From positions 6,038,183-6,102,182 of the forward strand of contig NC_133117.1 in NCBI RefSeq assembly GCF_022965805.1: a stretch of DNA of 64,000 nt. The letters run 5' to 3'. The notes under the pieces were generated by a model. It saw only the letters and a list, made by a program, of their open reading frames with translations. It was not told the origin of the DNA and did no database searches. This document shows, piece by piece, positions 36,776 to 48,202 of the stretch. Source of the stretch: Primulina eburnea. Lineage: Eukaryota > Streptophyta > Magnoliopsida > Lamiales > Gesneriaceae. A program made the translations under genes and the position numbers. The first letter of the stretch is position 1. The number at the start of each line of letters is the position of its first letter.

Positions 36776-36917
36776 GCAACAATTAGAGCGCAACAACCAA
36801 AACTTGAGTGCAGAAATCGCCAACCAACAAATTGCACTCGAGCATATGCAATAGATATTAAATGCACAAGGAGAAGAGGCTAACGAGGAGTTAGGAGATG
36901 GAAATGTCACCTATTAG
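36776..36917 (+). pseudogene. Coiled-coil ORF, 3' part
   Basis: Continues the frame interrupted at 25441: QLERNNQNLSAEIANQQIAL, EHMQ, stop, ILNAQGEEANEELGDGNVTY, stop. The internal stop is one C-to-T change from Gln. It lies about 260 bp before the purine tract of the host Gypsy element, so the ORF sits at that element's 3' end. Confidence 0.5.
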
Positions 36918-37175
36918 ACTAAGCTCTCATATGTCTTTTGGAATAAGGACATCCTCGTCGATATTTTTGTTTTTGTTTTTGCATCTCACTACTTTTGTTT
37001 CGAAATATACCGTATTCGTATTATAGGATTCAAGTTTAAATTTTCCTTTGAATCAATTGAACTTGAACCATGGATCATTCAGTATGGATTTAAATTTTGA
37101 ATTTATCAATTATTTCCTATCTACATTGAGTTAACTCAAGTTTCGAGGACGAAACTTCTAACAAGGAGGGAGGGA

Positions 37176-38280
37176 TGTGAAGACCCGAAATCTTGCAACG
37201 AGAAGACATGTATATGTCATATGAAATTTCAACTCATTTTGGGACAACATTTTCGAGTTCATACAATCATAATATTGGAATTTGAGTAATCATTTTTCCC
37301 TCATTATTGACCATTTATCACCATTTTAGTGATTAATTTAAACCACAATAATCAACAATTAAACTACCTATATTGAAAACAAAATAATGATAATTAAGAG
37401 GAGGTTAATGATCATGAATAGATGTTCTTAATATCAGGTTAATGGTAATGAATAGATGTCATTAAGAGGAGGTTAATGACCATGAATAATAATATTTAAG
37501 GCAAGATAAATGACAACGAATGGAGTGACCCTTTACCTCACCCTCGGAGGCCTATAAATAGAGGCTTTGGTTTAGTGTAAAACTAGACCAAAAATCTTTC
37601 CAAATCACTCATAAGTCTCGACCACTTCAAGCAAAGAGGAGATGATGCATTCAGCATTGTAATGCTGTCCAAATCATGACCGAGGTGTTGCTCAAGTGTT
37701 GCCCATGTTTGACCAAAGTTTTACATAAGTATCGGTAAAGTTCGAATCGTACATTTTAAGCAGAGTAAGTGAGCTTTTGCTATATATAATTTTTCCGTAA
37801 GTGGGCTTTTGCTATACTTTTATGTACACTTACATTTCATAAGTGTACTATTTGATATATATATTTTGAAATACTTGTTCTTCATAAGTGTGTCCATGTT
37901 TGTACAAAAATAAATTATGTATGTTTATTGAAATTCGATGGCATATGTTATGCCTTCGATTTGTTAAATGATCTTTGAAAGCATGTTTGAGAAAAATATT
38001 TTTGAAGGCACTGTTAGGATTCACATTTGAAATGGTCGGGAAAATATGACATTTGATTTGGCCCTGATGCAGTGTGATATAATAATTGATACTATGACCT
38101 CGCCCCATTAGAGGATATAACTTAGGGAATTGATCAGTTAGCCATATAAAATAAGATGATTTTCAGTGCCAATTTCTTTTATTTAATATGATACAAGAAC
38201 AAGGATCAAGTACATAAGGATGAATAAGACATGTTTTGGGTTGGTGATGAAATTTCAAGGACACAAAGATTACTTGCTTG
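37176..38280 (+). repeat. Truncated 3' LTR (LTR C) of the non-autonomous Gypsy element
   Basis: Starts TGTGAAGACCCGAAATC directly after the purine tract. The first ~390 bp, including CTATAAATAGAGG, and the last ~90 bp (aaggatcaagtacataagga) match LTR A, but the middle is different. It breaks off after gattacttgcttg and lacks the GGGGCGTGACA end. Confidence 0.75.
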
Positions 38281-38716
38281 TTGGGTCAAATTACCAGATC
38301 CCAACAAGTGGTAGAGGCCTGAGTAGATTGTATTCAGACCACTATTGTAGCCAATTGCAAGAAATATTAGAGTATATACAAATAGATGATGCCAAAAAGG
38401 GGAAGTAGAAGACTACAAAAAGAGTGAAGAGTAGAAAAGACATGCTGAAATGACTAAATTTGAAGAAGATAAGAGGCGGTCAGAAGAAGAGGTGGCAATG
38501 TCGGTGATTCAAGTTGTAGAAGATAAGATTTTGTTTTGAAGGTGTAATAGGTTTTCAAATTTATGCACTGGTTTTCAAATTTATGCACTTGTAACATTGT
38601 AATTTCATTATCTCAATGAAATACAATATGTTCTTAGATTTTCTAATATTATATGTTTTTCGTAAGTGATCGTATACTTTTATAGATTGGTTTTGTCATC
38701 ACCAAAAAGAGAAAAT

Positions 38717-39976
38717 TGTTGGAATATTTTTTTTATTACCCTTAAGTTTTCATGATTGACAAAATAAACAACATCAAACTGTTTCAGGACCGACCCGCTC
38801 ACTTTATTGTAAAACAGGTTTTTAGACTACTGGATAAAATCTTTCATTTTCAAGCCGTTGAGGAGTTCAAGCTGTCTAGAAATCCAACCACTGTAATTTA
38901 TTGAACTCTATCTGCAAGAAATCTTATGACAAGTGACCGGTTCAAAGTATTAAATTTAGTGCATGAGTTCAAACCATTGTTTTCCAACCGCACTATAGAA
39001 AGGTCAAGAGTGAGGACTCCCAAAAAGATGTTGCATTTCAAGTTGTTCATTTAAAAACTCAATATAAAAAGATTACACAGTATCTACCAACTTTGGAAAT
39101 GACATAAAACTATTCTATTCGGATATGGTGTGTCAGCTCTATCAAAAGCATGGACTTAAAGTCGAGAGAGTATTTACGAGAATTTATTGATAAGTACGAC
39201 GAATGCCCATAATAACGAGAATCTGTGCAGAAGATCGTTGGAAAGAAACTTCGACTGTTGAACACTCTAATATAAATATGCATTGCGTTTCAAAGGGAAC
39301 ACTACCGAAACTAATTTAAAATCACTAAAACTTTCAAGAAATCAAGAGCCTGCATATTTCCAAGATTTTTTTAGCACTTAAGAGTCATCATTTCAAACTG
39401 CTCAACCAAAGCACCCACTTATTAGAATATATCAGATCTTAAAAGATCAATATGTTCTAACTCAACCAAATCAAACAGTTACAAAGCTGATTGCAATGTC
39501 ATTGTTATCTGTTATATTGCCTGGTGAACCAAAAGTTCTTAAATATCAAGATCTTGTAAAGTGATTACTAAGAATTTCAGTTTAGGCAGTTTGATAATTT
39601 CTAACTAAAGCGGGCCATTACAAGACCTAGTAAAATTAAAGACTTTTAGTGGAACCCTCATAAGTGGAAAAAGTGGTGACATAAGAGTTTTATCTCCGAA
39701 TATCCATAAAAATCTTGAGTAATTTACTTATGCATTCTACATTCATACATATTAAAGTTTTCAGACTGTTTTTTGTTAAAATTGTCAACCGTATTTATTT
39801 ATCACTAGCCAAATCAGATAATTTCTGCACTTATTTTATTTTAAAGTGATACAATAAAGCTAGCTATTCAAGAATAATTCTTAACAGTCTACAAATTGTT
39901 GAGAACCGTTTAAAGTTAAAGGAATTTTTAAGAATGTTTATTCAACCCTCTTCTAAACATATCCCTGATCCTAACA
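38717..39976 (+). repeat. SIRE/Maximus-like Copia LTR
   Basis: Preceded by tttgtcatcaccaaaaagag, the usual sequence before the purine tract of SIRE-type 3' LTRs, here with the G run lost. Starts TGTTGGAATATTTT, has TATA-like CTCAATATAAAAAG at 39057-39070, and ends CTGATCCTAACA. Length 1260 bp. The rest of this element is missing or lies left of the Gypsy nest as an unrecognised remnant. Family assignment is from the characteristic LTR ends. Confidence 0.65.
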
Positions 39977-40017
39977 ACTTCTATACATAGACGTCACTTG
40001 AAGATAAGAAACAATCT

Positions 40018-40190
40018 TTGACGGTTCATGATCTGATTGACCCAGATTTGCGGCAGTGGAATTTCACATTGTTTAATGTCATATTTCAGCCTACATATAT
40101 TGATGAAATCACGTGTATTCATTTGTCATCGGTTTCCTCAGAGGATTATACACGTCTGACACTTAAGCCGAATTGCAAATATAATTTTTT
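40018..40190 (+). pseudogene. LINE (non-LTR) C-terminal scrap
   Basis: Translation TVHDLIDPDLRQWNFTLFNV followed by IFQPTYIDEITCIHLSSVS resembles the segment after the reverse transcriptase of plant LINEs (VSDLI...W....I..IF....I..I.LS). Only about 55 residues remain; adjacent parts are absent. Confidence 0.55.
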
Positions 40191-40479
40191 TTTAACCCCC
40201 AAAATCACCTATAAATACAAGTTATTTTTTATATTTCACATTTCAATTTTCTCTCAACTTTTCGCTTCTCTACAATCAATATATTTCTTTACCATCATTT
40301 CTCTAAATATATTCAATAAATATGTTATAATTTTATCTATAATTGATATTATTTTTATTGTTATTTATTTATTATTTCTCAATTTACTCTTCTAAATAAT
40401 TCGAAATATTATTTTGATATTATCATTTGGTAATCAATATTATTATTACCAAATGTTGTCAACCTTTTATAATAGCTGA

Positions 40480-42080
40480 ACAAGAAGGTTTTGTTGAATT
40501 TACTAGTACTATTCAATCTGGTTTCACAATATTTCTAGGCACACACTTAAGAAATATTGTTTTGATATTTATAAAGAATATAAAGAAACACTAAAATCGC
40601 ATCTTTCAAATATTTCTTGTAGAGTTATTTTAACAACTGATATTTGGACTAATTTAAAATATGAATCATATCTTGTTGTTACATGTCATTGGATTGACGA
40701 AACTTGGACTATGCAAAAAAGAATTTTAGCGCTAGATCATTTAGAATCGTTTCACAAAGCATACACTATAGCTAGATATGTTTTAAATTTTGTTAAGATT
40801 TATGGCATACAAAATAAAATAATGTCGATAACGTTAGATAATGCGAGTGCCAATACTCTTGCAATTAAATATCTTAAAGATTTACTAAAACCAAATTTAG
40901 AAGGTAATTTGCGTCATGTTAGATGTGCATGTCATATTATCAACTTATATGTTAAATGTGCCTGTGATGAGCAAATATCCACTGTAACAGAAAATTCAAA
41001 TTATGTGGGAAATTATCACTTGAAAAAAGATATGGACGTGAACACTGGTCGAATCAACTGGAATTAAATTTAAAAAATTTCCTCTTCCTATTGAAACTAG
41101 ATGGAATGCTTTATATCACTTGCTTCGTACTTTATTATGTTTTCAAGATTTAGTTACTCCATATTATAATAATATTGCGGTACAATCTTTAATGTTAACT
41201 GACGATGATTGAAATATTTTGAGTAAATGTGTTTCTTCGTTAGAAATTTTTAAAGAAGCAATCGAAAAATTTGCTGACATTAACTACCCTACTTCAACCA
41301 TGTTTCTATCTTTGCTTTTCAATATGTTTTATAAATTTATTGAATATCGCGATGATTCTGTTATGCGTGATTTTGTTTCAAATATGGAAAACAAAATTTT
41401 AAAATATTGGAAAACTATCTCAATTGTGCATGGCTTAGCAACATTACTTGATCATACTCAAAATCAAGGAGGATTAGACGTGTTTTTTGAATATTATGCT
41501 AACTTTCTTTGGAAGAATGTTGACGATCAAAAGAAGTCAATCATGCCTTCTCTTCAAGAATTGTTTGATTTGTATGCTAGTGAACAATGTGATGAACCAA
41601 GTGCGCAGCCAGAGGATATGCCGACATATAAAAGCAAGAATGGAGCACCGAACTTCTTTCAAATTTTGAAACGACAAAAGTTCAAAGGAAAATCGGTGAC
41701 AATAACCAATTACAATGAAATCCAAATTTATCTAAGTCAATATATTGAGACTACGGATAATATCGATGTTCTTGATTGGTGGAAAGTAAATTATAAACTT
41801 TATCCAGTGTTAGTTGCAATTGCAAGAGATGTCCTACTCATTCAAAGTTCAGGTATTGCTGCTGAATCAGCATTTTCAGTATGTGGAAGGATCATTGGCG
41901 AACAAAGAACTAATTCAAAGCCATAACCATAAACACTTTTCATGCTAACATGCCTACAAAATTGGTTTGTAGCAGAAAAAAGAACAGGACCTCTGTCACA
42001 ATCGAAGAGTTTCAAAGCTCAAGCTCCGACGAAGATCCAGAATATTCAAAATATATTTTATTAAATCGTGATGAATTTTA
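40480..42080 (+). pseudogene. hAT transposase relic
   Basis: Pieces in order: TTDIWTNLKYESYLVVTCHW, ETWTMQKRILALDHLESFH, ITLDNASANTLAIKYLKDLL (catalytic-core region) and VRCACHIINLYVKCA up to a frameshift near 41065. KFPLPIETRWNALYH is in another frame, then after a stop at 41211 comes a long open stretch 41219-41926 ending VLDWWKVNYKLYPVLVAIAR, SSGIAAESAFSVCGRIIGEQ, the C-terminal dimerisation domain. The final WFVAEKRTG motif follows another break. About five lesions; non-functional. The promoter-like TATA at about 40210 (CCTATAAATACAAG) may belong to it. Confidence 0.88.
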
Positions 42081-42224
42081 GATGTTCAATTGTAAAATAA
42101 ATGTTTAAGTTATTTTGTTATAATTTTTTAATGTAATCACAATTATTTGTATCAAAATACTAAATAAAAAATTGTCAATTAATATTATTAATTTTAATTA
42201 TATAGTAAAATATAATAAATTAGA

Positions 42225-42412
42225 GCTCGGAACCGGTTCGACTTGAACCTGAACCGGTATATTAGAAGTCGAACCGGTCTTAGGTTTGGATTGACTTGGA
42301 ACCGGAATCGTTCGGAATCGGTTCCTAACCGGTTCAGATCGATTCCAAACTCATCAGACCTAGAATCGGTAAGAACCGGTCAGAAACCGATCTGGTAGAA
42401 CCGATAAGCATG
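42225..42412. repeat. hAT subterminal AACCGGTTC repeats
   Basis: Many copies of AACCGGT, GGAACCGG and their complements cluster between the transposase relic and AAGCATGCCTA, the probable right end of the hAT element. Subterminal motif clusters of this kind bind hAT transposases. No matching left terminus was found, so the left end is probably lost. The cluster ends about 360 bp before the CPN20 start codon. Confidence 0.65.
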
Positions 42413-42770
42413 CCTAAACTGGGTGTAAGAGGGTAGAGAGATTCATTATTGGTGGTGCAAAATAGATGAGTGAGCTACCGAGCAATTCATAAATATACAT
42501 TTCTAGAAACCTCTACGAAATTGCATTGCACCCCCTCCGTCGAAAACCTTTTATCTCCTAGGGTTTTGTCATCCTCTCTCCAACAAATTGTACATTGTAA
42601 TTCACGAGCTCACCTCCCAGAAGACTCTCTTCTCTTCACTCTGCAATACTATTTCCTACTCGGTATTATCTGCTTTTTCTCCCAAATTAACTGTTGTTGG
42701 AACTTTCTGGGTTCTTGATTTGATGGTTTTTATTTTATTTTCTTCAAAATTTTCGCTTTGAGAGCAGGAA

Positions 42771-44908
42771 ATGGCGACTACCCAGCTGACTTCCGCTGCA
42801 TCTTCGATTTCAGCAAAAGGGTTTACCTCGTTTGAAGGTCTGAGGGCTTCAAATGCAGTTAAAGTGTCTTCTTTTTCACCTTTGAAGCTGAACGGCAAGG
42901 CCCGAAGGTCGTTCCGTGGTCTTGTTGTTAAGGCTGCTACAACAACTGTTGCGCCGAAGGTATACTCTTCGAGTTCGTTTACGTTGTACTTTATAGCCCA
43001 CTCCTTTTATGCTTTTGGTGCTTTTATTTTGTTGAATTTCTTATCATGTTTTCATTGATTCTAAGTTTACGAAGTTTTTTTTTGTTAATGCAATAGAACG
43101 CTGTTTTATAAATTATACTATTGGTCGTAAGATAGCTGGATATTGTATAATCTATGTGGTGTGCAGGACTGAATTGGATGGTTTTGATTAAAAGTCTAGC
43201 GAATGGTTTCCTTATTGACTATCTTTTTTGTGGTGTGAAGAATACTTTTCTTGGGGTTGGTTGATTGAGAATTGCCATTGATCTTTCTTGATTCTGTGTT
43301 CCATCTCTGTAGTTTCACATACTGTTCATTCACCTTACTGGGTCTTTATTATTAGGTGGTGTAAACTGAACTTGAACGTGAAATTTTCAGAGCTCTAAAA
43401 TTCGGCAACACACTGATTTTGATATGCACAATAAGTTCTAGGTTGATCTAGCGACACCAAAGTGTATTTGTGTGCTCTTGTTTTTTGTTAATGCAATGCT
43501 ACTGCTGACTAATCTTTATGTTCCCAACTCTTCAGTATACATCACTCAAACCTTTAGGTGACAGAGTGTTGGTAAAAATTAAGGCAGCTGAGGAAAAAAC
43601 TTCGGGTGGTATCTTGTTACCAACCACTGCACTATCAAAACCTCAAGGGGGTGAGGTGGTTGCTGTTGGAGAGGGTCGTACAATTGGAAAAAATAAGGTG
43701 GAGATTAGTTTGAAGGTATGATCCGACCTTATTAGTCGTTTTTATGTTTAACGGTGTATACTCATGATTGATACCTGTGTTCAGACTGGTACCCAAGTGG
43801 TTTACTCGAAGTATGCGGGTACAGAAGTGGAGTTTGATGGTTCAAATCATCTCATTCTGAAGGAGGATGATATTGTTGGTACTCTTGATACTGATGATAT
43901 AAAGGATTTGAAGCCCTTGAATGACAGAGTTCTCATAAAGGTTGGTTATTCACCCAGCTTCCCCTCCCTATTTCTACTTGTAATCCATTTATAATTTTTA
44001 TACTAGCATTGTAGGCTGTAACACACACAGTGTGTCTTTATTATCAATTATTCCACCGACACTTCGTGTATTTTAAATTTGAAAAATTTTCTAATTAACA
44101 ATTTTATCATTTTTGTAAATTCAAATAATGATATTCTAAAAAGATTCAAACTCGAATTTCATGTTACTGATTAAAAATGTTGCTGATTAAAATAGTATAG
44201 CCACTTCAGTAAATTTAAGGAATGGTCTATCAAGAGACCAACATGGTCCTTGTATGATATATAATAAGAATAGATAGATGGTCACCTTCATACTGCAAAA
44301 ACGTCGTTAATTGTTTTCCGTCCTGCTTAAAATTCCTGGATTATTGACATAATCCAAAGCATCCCTAGTACAAATGAAATTACATGTCATTTCACATAAC
44401 ATCGTAATATTCAATCTTGGGTAAAAGCAAGTTCAGCACCTCGATTTTAGTGTGCTGTACTTTTACAATACTAACTGAACATTTATTTATTTCTAGGTGG
44501 CTGAGGTTGAAGAGAAAACTGCTGGTGGATTGTTCTTAACCGATGCGAGCAAGGAGAAGCCTTCAATTGGCACAGTGAGTGGCTGTTATTGAACTTATCC
44601 TTAATATGAATGCCTCATGACTCAATGTCGGTGAAGTTCCTCGTTCCTTGATGCGCTTCCACTGATTAATAACATCGACAGGAAGTTTAGCATATTGGCA
44701 CACCAACTTTACTGTTTCTATTCTTAAATTACAGGTTGTAGCAGTTGGGCCTGGCCGACTCGATGACGATGGTGATAGGAAGTCATTGTCAGTTGCCCCA
44801 GGAAATACAGTTATGTACTCAAAATATGCAGGCAACGATTTCAAAGGTAGTGATGGTTCCGATTACATAGCACTGCGTGCATCCGATGTAATGGCTATCC
44901 TTTCCTGA
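42771..44908 (+). CDS. CPN20: Chloroplast 20 kDa co-chaperonin CPN20
   Basis: Co-chaperonin of the plastid Cpn60 chaperonin, assisting folding of stromal proteins such as Rubisco large subunit. Coding exons 42771-42959, 43536-43715, 43785-43940, 44497-44574, 44735-44908, all GT-AG and phase 0, giving 258 aa. Residues 1-55 are a Ser/Thr-rich transit peptide ([20 protein letters not shown]). Two tandem Cpn10 domains follow: about 64-155 ([30 protein letters not shown] mobile loop) and about 163-258 ([30 protein letters not shown]), each with a VVYSKYAG or VMYSKYAG motif. This double-domain form is specific to plastids. A 5' UTR intron is likely (42663-42767, acceptor gagcag just before gaaATG). 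No lesion seen. Confidence 0.97.
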
Positions 44909-45654
44909 GTTCCCATCCTGTCTTTCGTTCAGCCCTTTAGTATTCCTGCAAATGATGAAACAAGACACTCTTGTAATTTAGAGCCGAACACGTTTTTTAT
45001 GGTTCTATGAAATGTAACAGTCCTCAGATTTTGGCATAAATTTTGTTGGTTTACAAAGAGTTGCTCGTTTCTTGCTTCCAGGGTCTTGTCGTGTATCTTG
45101 TTTTCAATGTTTCATGATTGAGCTAATAAGATTTGAGCATCCTCGTATTATTTTCTTTGCATATTACGTGTAAAATGATGTTTATTTGGGACACCATTTC
45201 TTATTTGTCATTTTAAGAGATTGATGTGAATTATGTAATTACAAAATTAGTTGAAATTTGGCATATTGACGGTCAATTATTGGTATATAAGCAACAACGT
45301 TGAAGTAGAAGATTGGACTTGAATCAAGCCAATCCTTTCTGAAGACAAGATCATACGATTTAGACCAAATATGCAACATTATTAGGCCAAACCATTTTAG
45401 AACAACACTTAAAATTTGCATATCCATTTACTAACATTTATTCTTCTTTTTTACTTTAAAAATTATCGTTTAAATCACTAATTATTATTTAAATTATTAT
45501 AATGCTATACGCACATTTTAAACTTACATGAAAATAACTAGTCAAAGATAGATAATCTCAAGAGTTAATCATTTTTTATGAATCTCATATTCTAACTCCA
45601 TCTATTAATGAATAATATTTTTTAAATATGATGGATCTATATCATAAAATACAA

Positions 45655-45811
45655 AAATTCATGTGAGATGGTCTCACGGGTCAATTTTGTGAAACATATA
45701 TTCTATATGGGTCACCCACGAAAAAAAATTATTTTTTACGTCAAATATATTAATTTTTATTATAAATATAGACATGATTGATCCGTGTCACGAAAAAAGA
45801 TGCGTGAGATG
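45655..45811. mobile_element. MITE copy, diverged
   Basis: Left end catgtgagatggtctcacgg, interior gggtcacccacgaaaaaaaa and a decayed right end (gtgtcacgaaaaaagatgcg). GTGAGACGGTCTCAC family. Confidence 0.65.
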
Positions 45812-45880
45812 AAATATGAAAGACCTACTCATCGTGAAATCATCGTATGGCAGACGTATTCTTTGATTTTTTATTTGGCA

Positions 45881-46045
45881 AAAATTTGTGTGAGACGGTC
45901 TCACGGATCTCTTATTGATCATCCATTAAAAATTATTACTTTTTATGCTAAGAGTATTACTTTTTATCGTGAATATGGGTAGCCGGTAGGGTTGACCCGT
46001 CTCACAGATTATGATTCGTGAGACGGACTCACGTGAGACTCACTC
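45881..46045. mobile_element. MITE copy, well preserved
   Basis: Left end aatttgtgtgagacggtctc, right end gtgagacggactcacgtgag, interior gagtattactttttatcgtg and gggttgacccgtctcacaga. Only 70 bp separates it from the copy at 45655-45811, and the Copia element begins 67 bp to the right. Confidence 0.75.
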
Positions 46046-46112
46046 TTTTTATTTTGTGTCATATCAACGTATCAAATCAGTTACTCCTTAAAACCCCACA
46101 CATTTATATTTT

Positions 46113-46393
46113 TGTTGGAAAATAATATTTAAAATGTGTATTGAATATTTGAATGTTGAATATTTGAATGTTGAAAATAAGAGTTGTAAATATTGAAAAT
46201 TAGTGTGTGATGATGTAGGTGATGATGAATTTATTTTTGGATTATTTGTAAAGATTTTCTAAAAATAGATCTCTCATTTGTGAAGAAAATCACAATTGAG
46301 TAGAGAGAAAAATATTATAAAGTGTGTAGTTTGGTAAATTTTGAGAGTTTGAAATTTTTACTTTTTACCATAAATTTTTACTTTTTCACAACA
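46113..46393 (+). repeat. Copia 5' LTR with mutated TATA box
   Basis: 281 bp. At the promoter position it reads TTTCTAAAAATAGATCTC where the 3' LTR reads TTTCTATAAATAGATCTC. Confidence 0.9.
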
Positions 46394-46747
46394 CGCTATC
46401 AGCACGAAGCTCGAAAAGTCCTACATACTTTTCCAAGCTCAAAACAGAAGCAAAAGGTAACAAAAGTAATAATATTTATTTTACTGTTATTTATTTATTG
46501 TATATTTATTTACTATATAATATAATGTTATTATTAGAAATAATAAAAATAAATTTTTCAAAAACTTGTTATAAATCCTGGGAGGATGTTAAGACGACAT
46601 AAATATGATCTCACAAACACATTCAATCACTCCAACTTTCTCTTCTTCTCTAAAAATTATTCTTCATTAAAATTTTCGAAAAAAAAAAGAAGATGGCTTT
46701 CTCAAGGTTATTTTTAATTATTTTGGTTATCATACTCACGAGTCTTG
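46394..46747 (+). other. Copia PBS and 5' leader, left part
   Basis: CGCTATCAGCACGAAGCTCG follows the LTR directly and is the probable primer-binding region. The AT-rich leader matches the leader of the truncated element at 1-478 (minus strand) around aaagtaataatatttatttt. It is interrupted at 46748 by the Gypsy element and resumes at 52859. Confidence 0.7.
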
Positions 46748-48202
46748 TGTCACGCCCCCAGACCGGGGTTAGTCGACATCGGCGTTGTTTTACAACCTGA
46801 AAAACAACAAGCCTCGTAGCACAGTATAAACCAAAACCAGTCTATTATTCATAAAATCATCGTCTTTACAACTTAAATAAAAATATGCGGAAGCGATAAA
46901 CATAAACTAAGCTTTAAAACTTCTGGAATAACTCGAGATCTCATACCATCCCCAATATTTGCTCTTGCTCATCTTCATCCATTTGCTCTTCTTTCTTATC
47001 TGGGTGGGAATGAAGTAAGGGGTGAGTATTTTGGGAAATACTCAGCAAGTGGGGGCCGATCGTGCATAACAAATATCGAGGATATACATACGAATAAATT
47101 ATCGAATCTCAATATTAAGCATGTTGAATCAAATACTAACACAAATACGAATATAGCACTGAAAATCATCTCATTTTCTATGGTTTTTACTGATCAGTCC
47201 CCTATATGTTACTCCTCTAAGGGGCGAGGCCAAAGGAACGGTTATTATAACCCACCGCATCAGGGCCTAAACAAAGCATATCAAAGTTCGGAATTTCCTT
47301 TACCATTTCAAAATCAAATCATTACAGTGCATTTCAAATAATTCAACATGCTTTCAAATATTATAACTGATATCGAAAAACGAATAATTAAGGGGATTTC
47401 ATACCAAAAGAAAATGAATATATCATGCCGATCGAATTTTCAAAGTCATATTTAATTTGTTTTCGAAATATATCATGCTCACTTAAAAAGAAAATAAGTG
47501 TGCCAAATCTTTTATATAATAATACATATATATTCAAAAGTCCACTTTAAAAATAATTAAACAAGTGAACCGTATTTATCAAAAGAATATAAATATCGAG
47601 AGCCACTTAAAATAGACATAAGTGTGCAATTTTATGTAATAATATCAAAAATCCGCTTACGAAGGAATACATATATCAAAAGCCCACTTACAGTATTCTG
47701 ACTGCTCAAGGAAACGTGAATGGTGAGATTGCGGCAGAGCTTCGCTACTTGAAGATGAAAGCTTCGAAAATACGGTGATGCTAGAGAGGATTTCGAGATT
47801 TGGGAGTGCAAGTTCTGAATGAAGAGTCCTCCTATTTATAGGCACGGAAAATCAGCTTACAAGGTAAGCTCTGAAGTCGCTCCACGAATGACGCTGATGG
47901 CTAATCAAATGGGTGATTGCACTAATCTCTCTCGGATGAACGTAGACTGCTTTCTTGTACAGGTTCGTGACGTATCTGGACTGTATTGCAAATTTGCTAG
48001 CTTCCTTATTGAGAAAACTTCCTTATATACAATATAATATTTCCAATTAGGTGGATATCCAGCATTAATTTACTGTGTATCTTGCACTGGATTTCGATTT
48101 CCATGTATTATTTATATTTTCAAATTTATTATAACTCGAAAATAAGTTCTTATACATGTCTATATTTAATTAATTATGTGCCCAAAAATTTGGGTTCTCA
48201 CA
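46748..48202 (-). repeat. 3' LTR of the minus-strand Gypsy element
   Basis: 1455 bp. The plus-strand frame 47819-48037 within it is a chance ORF, repeated in the other LTR at 52475-52693. Confidence 0.92.

Larger units (their letters stand above)
21864..38280 (+). mobile_element. Non-autonomous Gypsy-like element with nested insertions
   Basis: The 5' LTR is 21864-23592, the primer-binding site is just after it, the purine tract (aaggagggaggga) is at 37163-37175, and the 3' LTR starts at 37176. ttggg precedes the 5' LTR (21859-21863) and also follows the truncated 3' LTR (38281-38285), a possible target-site duplication. The 3' LTR has lost its own end, so this is not certain. Without nested elements the internal part is only about 2.2 kb and has no gag-pol. 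It carries a coiled-coil ORF near its 3' end. It resembles a large retrotransposon derivative. Confidence 0.75.

Noticed and set aside
37848..38108. 86-codon minus-strand frame
   Set aside because: Inside LTR C, no domain, AT-rich.
40018..40395. 125-codon frame as a single gene
   Set aside because: Only the first ~57 codons are LINE-like; the rest is AT-rich sequence read through by chance.
47819..48037. 72-codon frame, identical one at 52475-52693
   Set aside because: Lies within LTRs of a minus-strand Gypsy element; duplication reflects the LTR pair, not a gene family.
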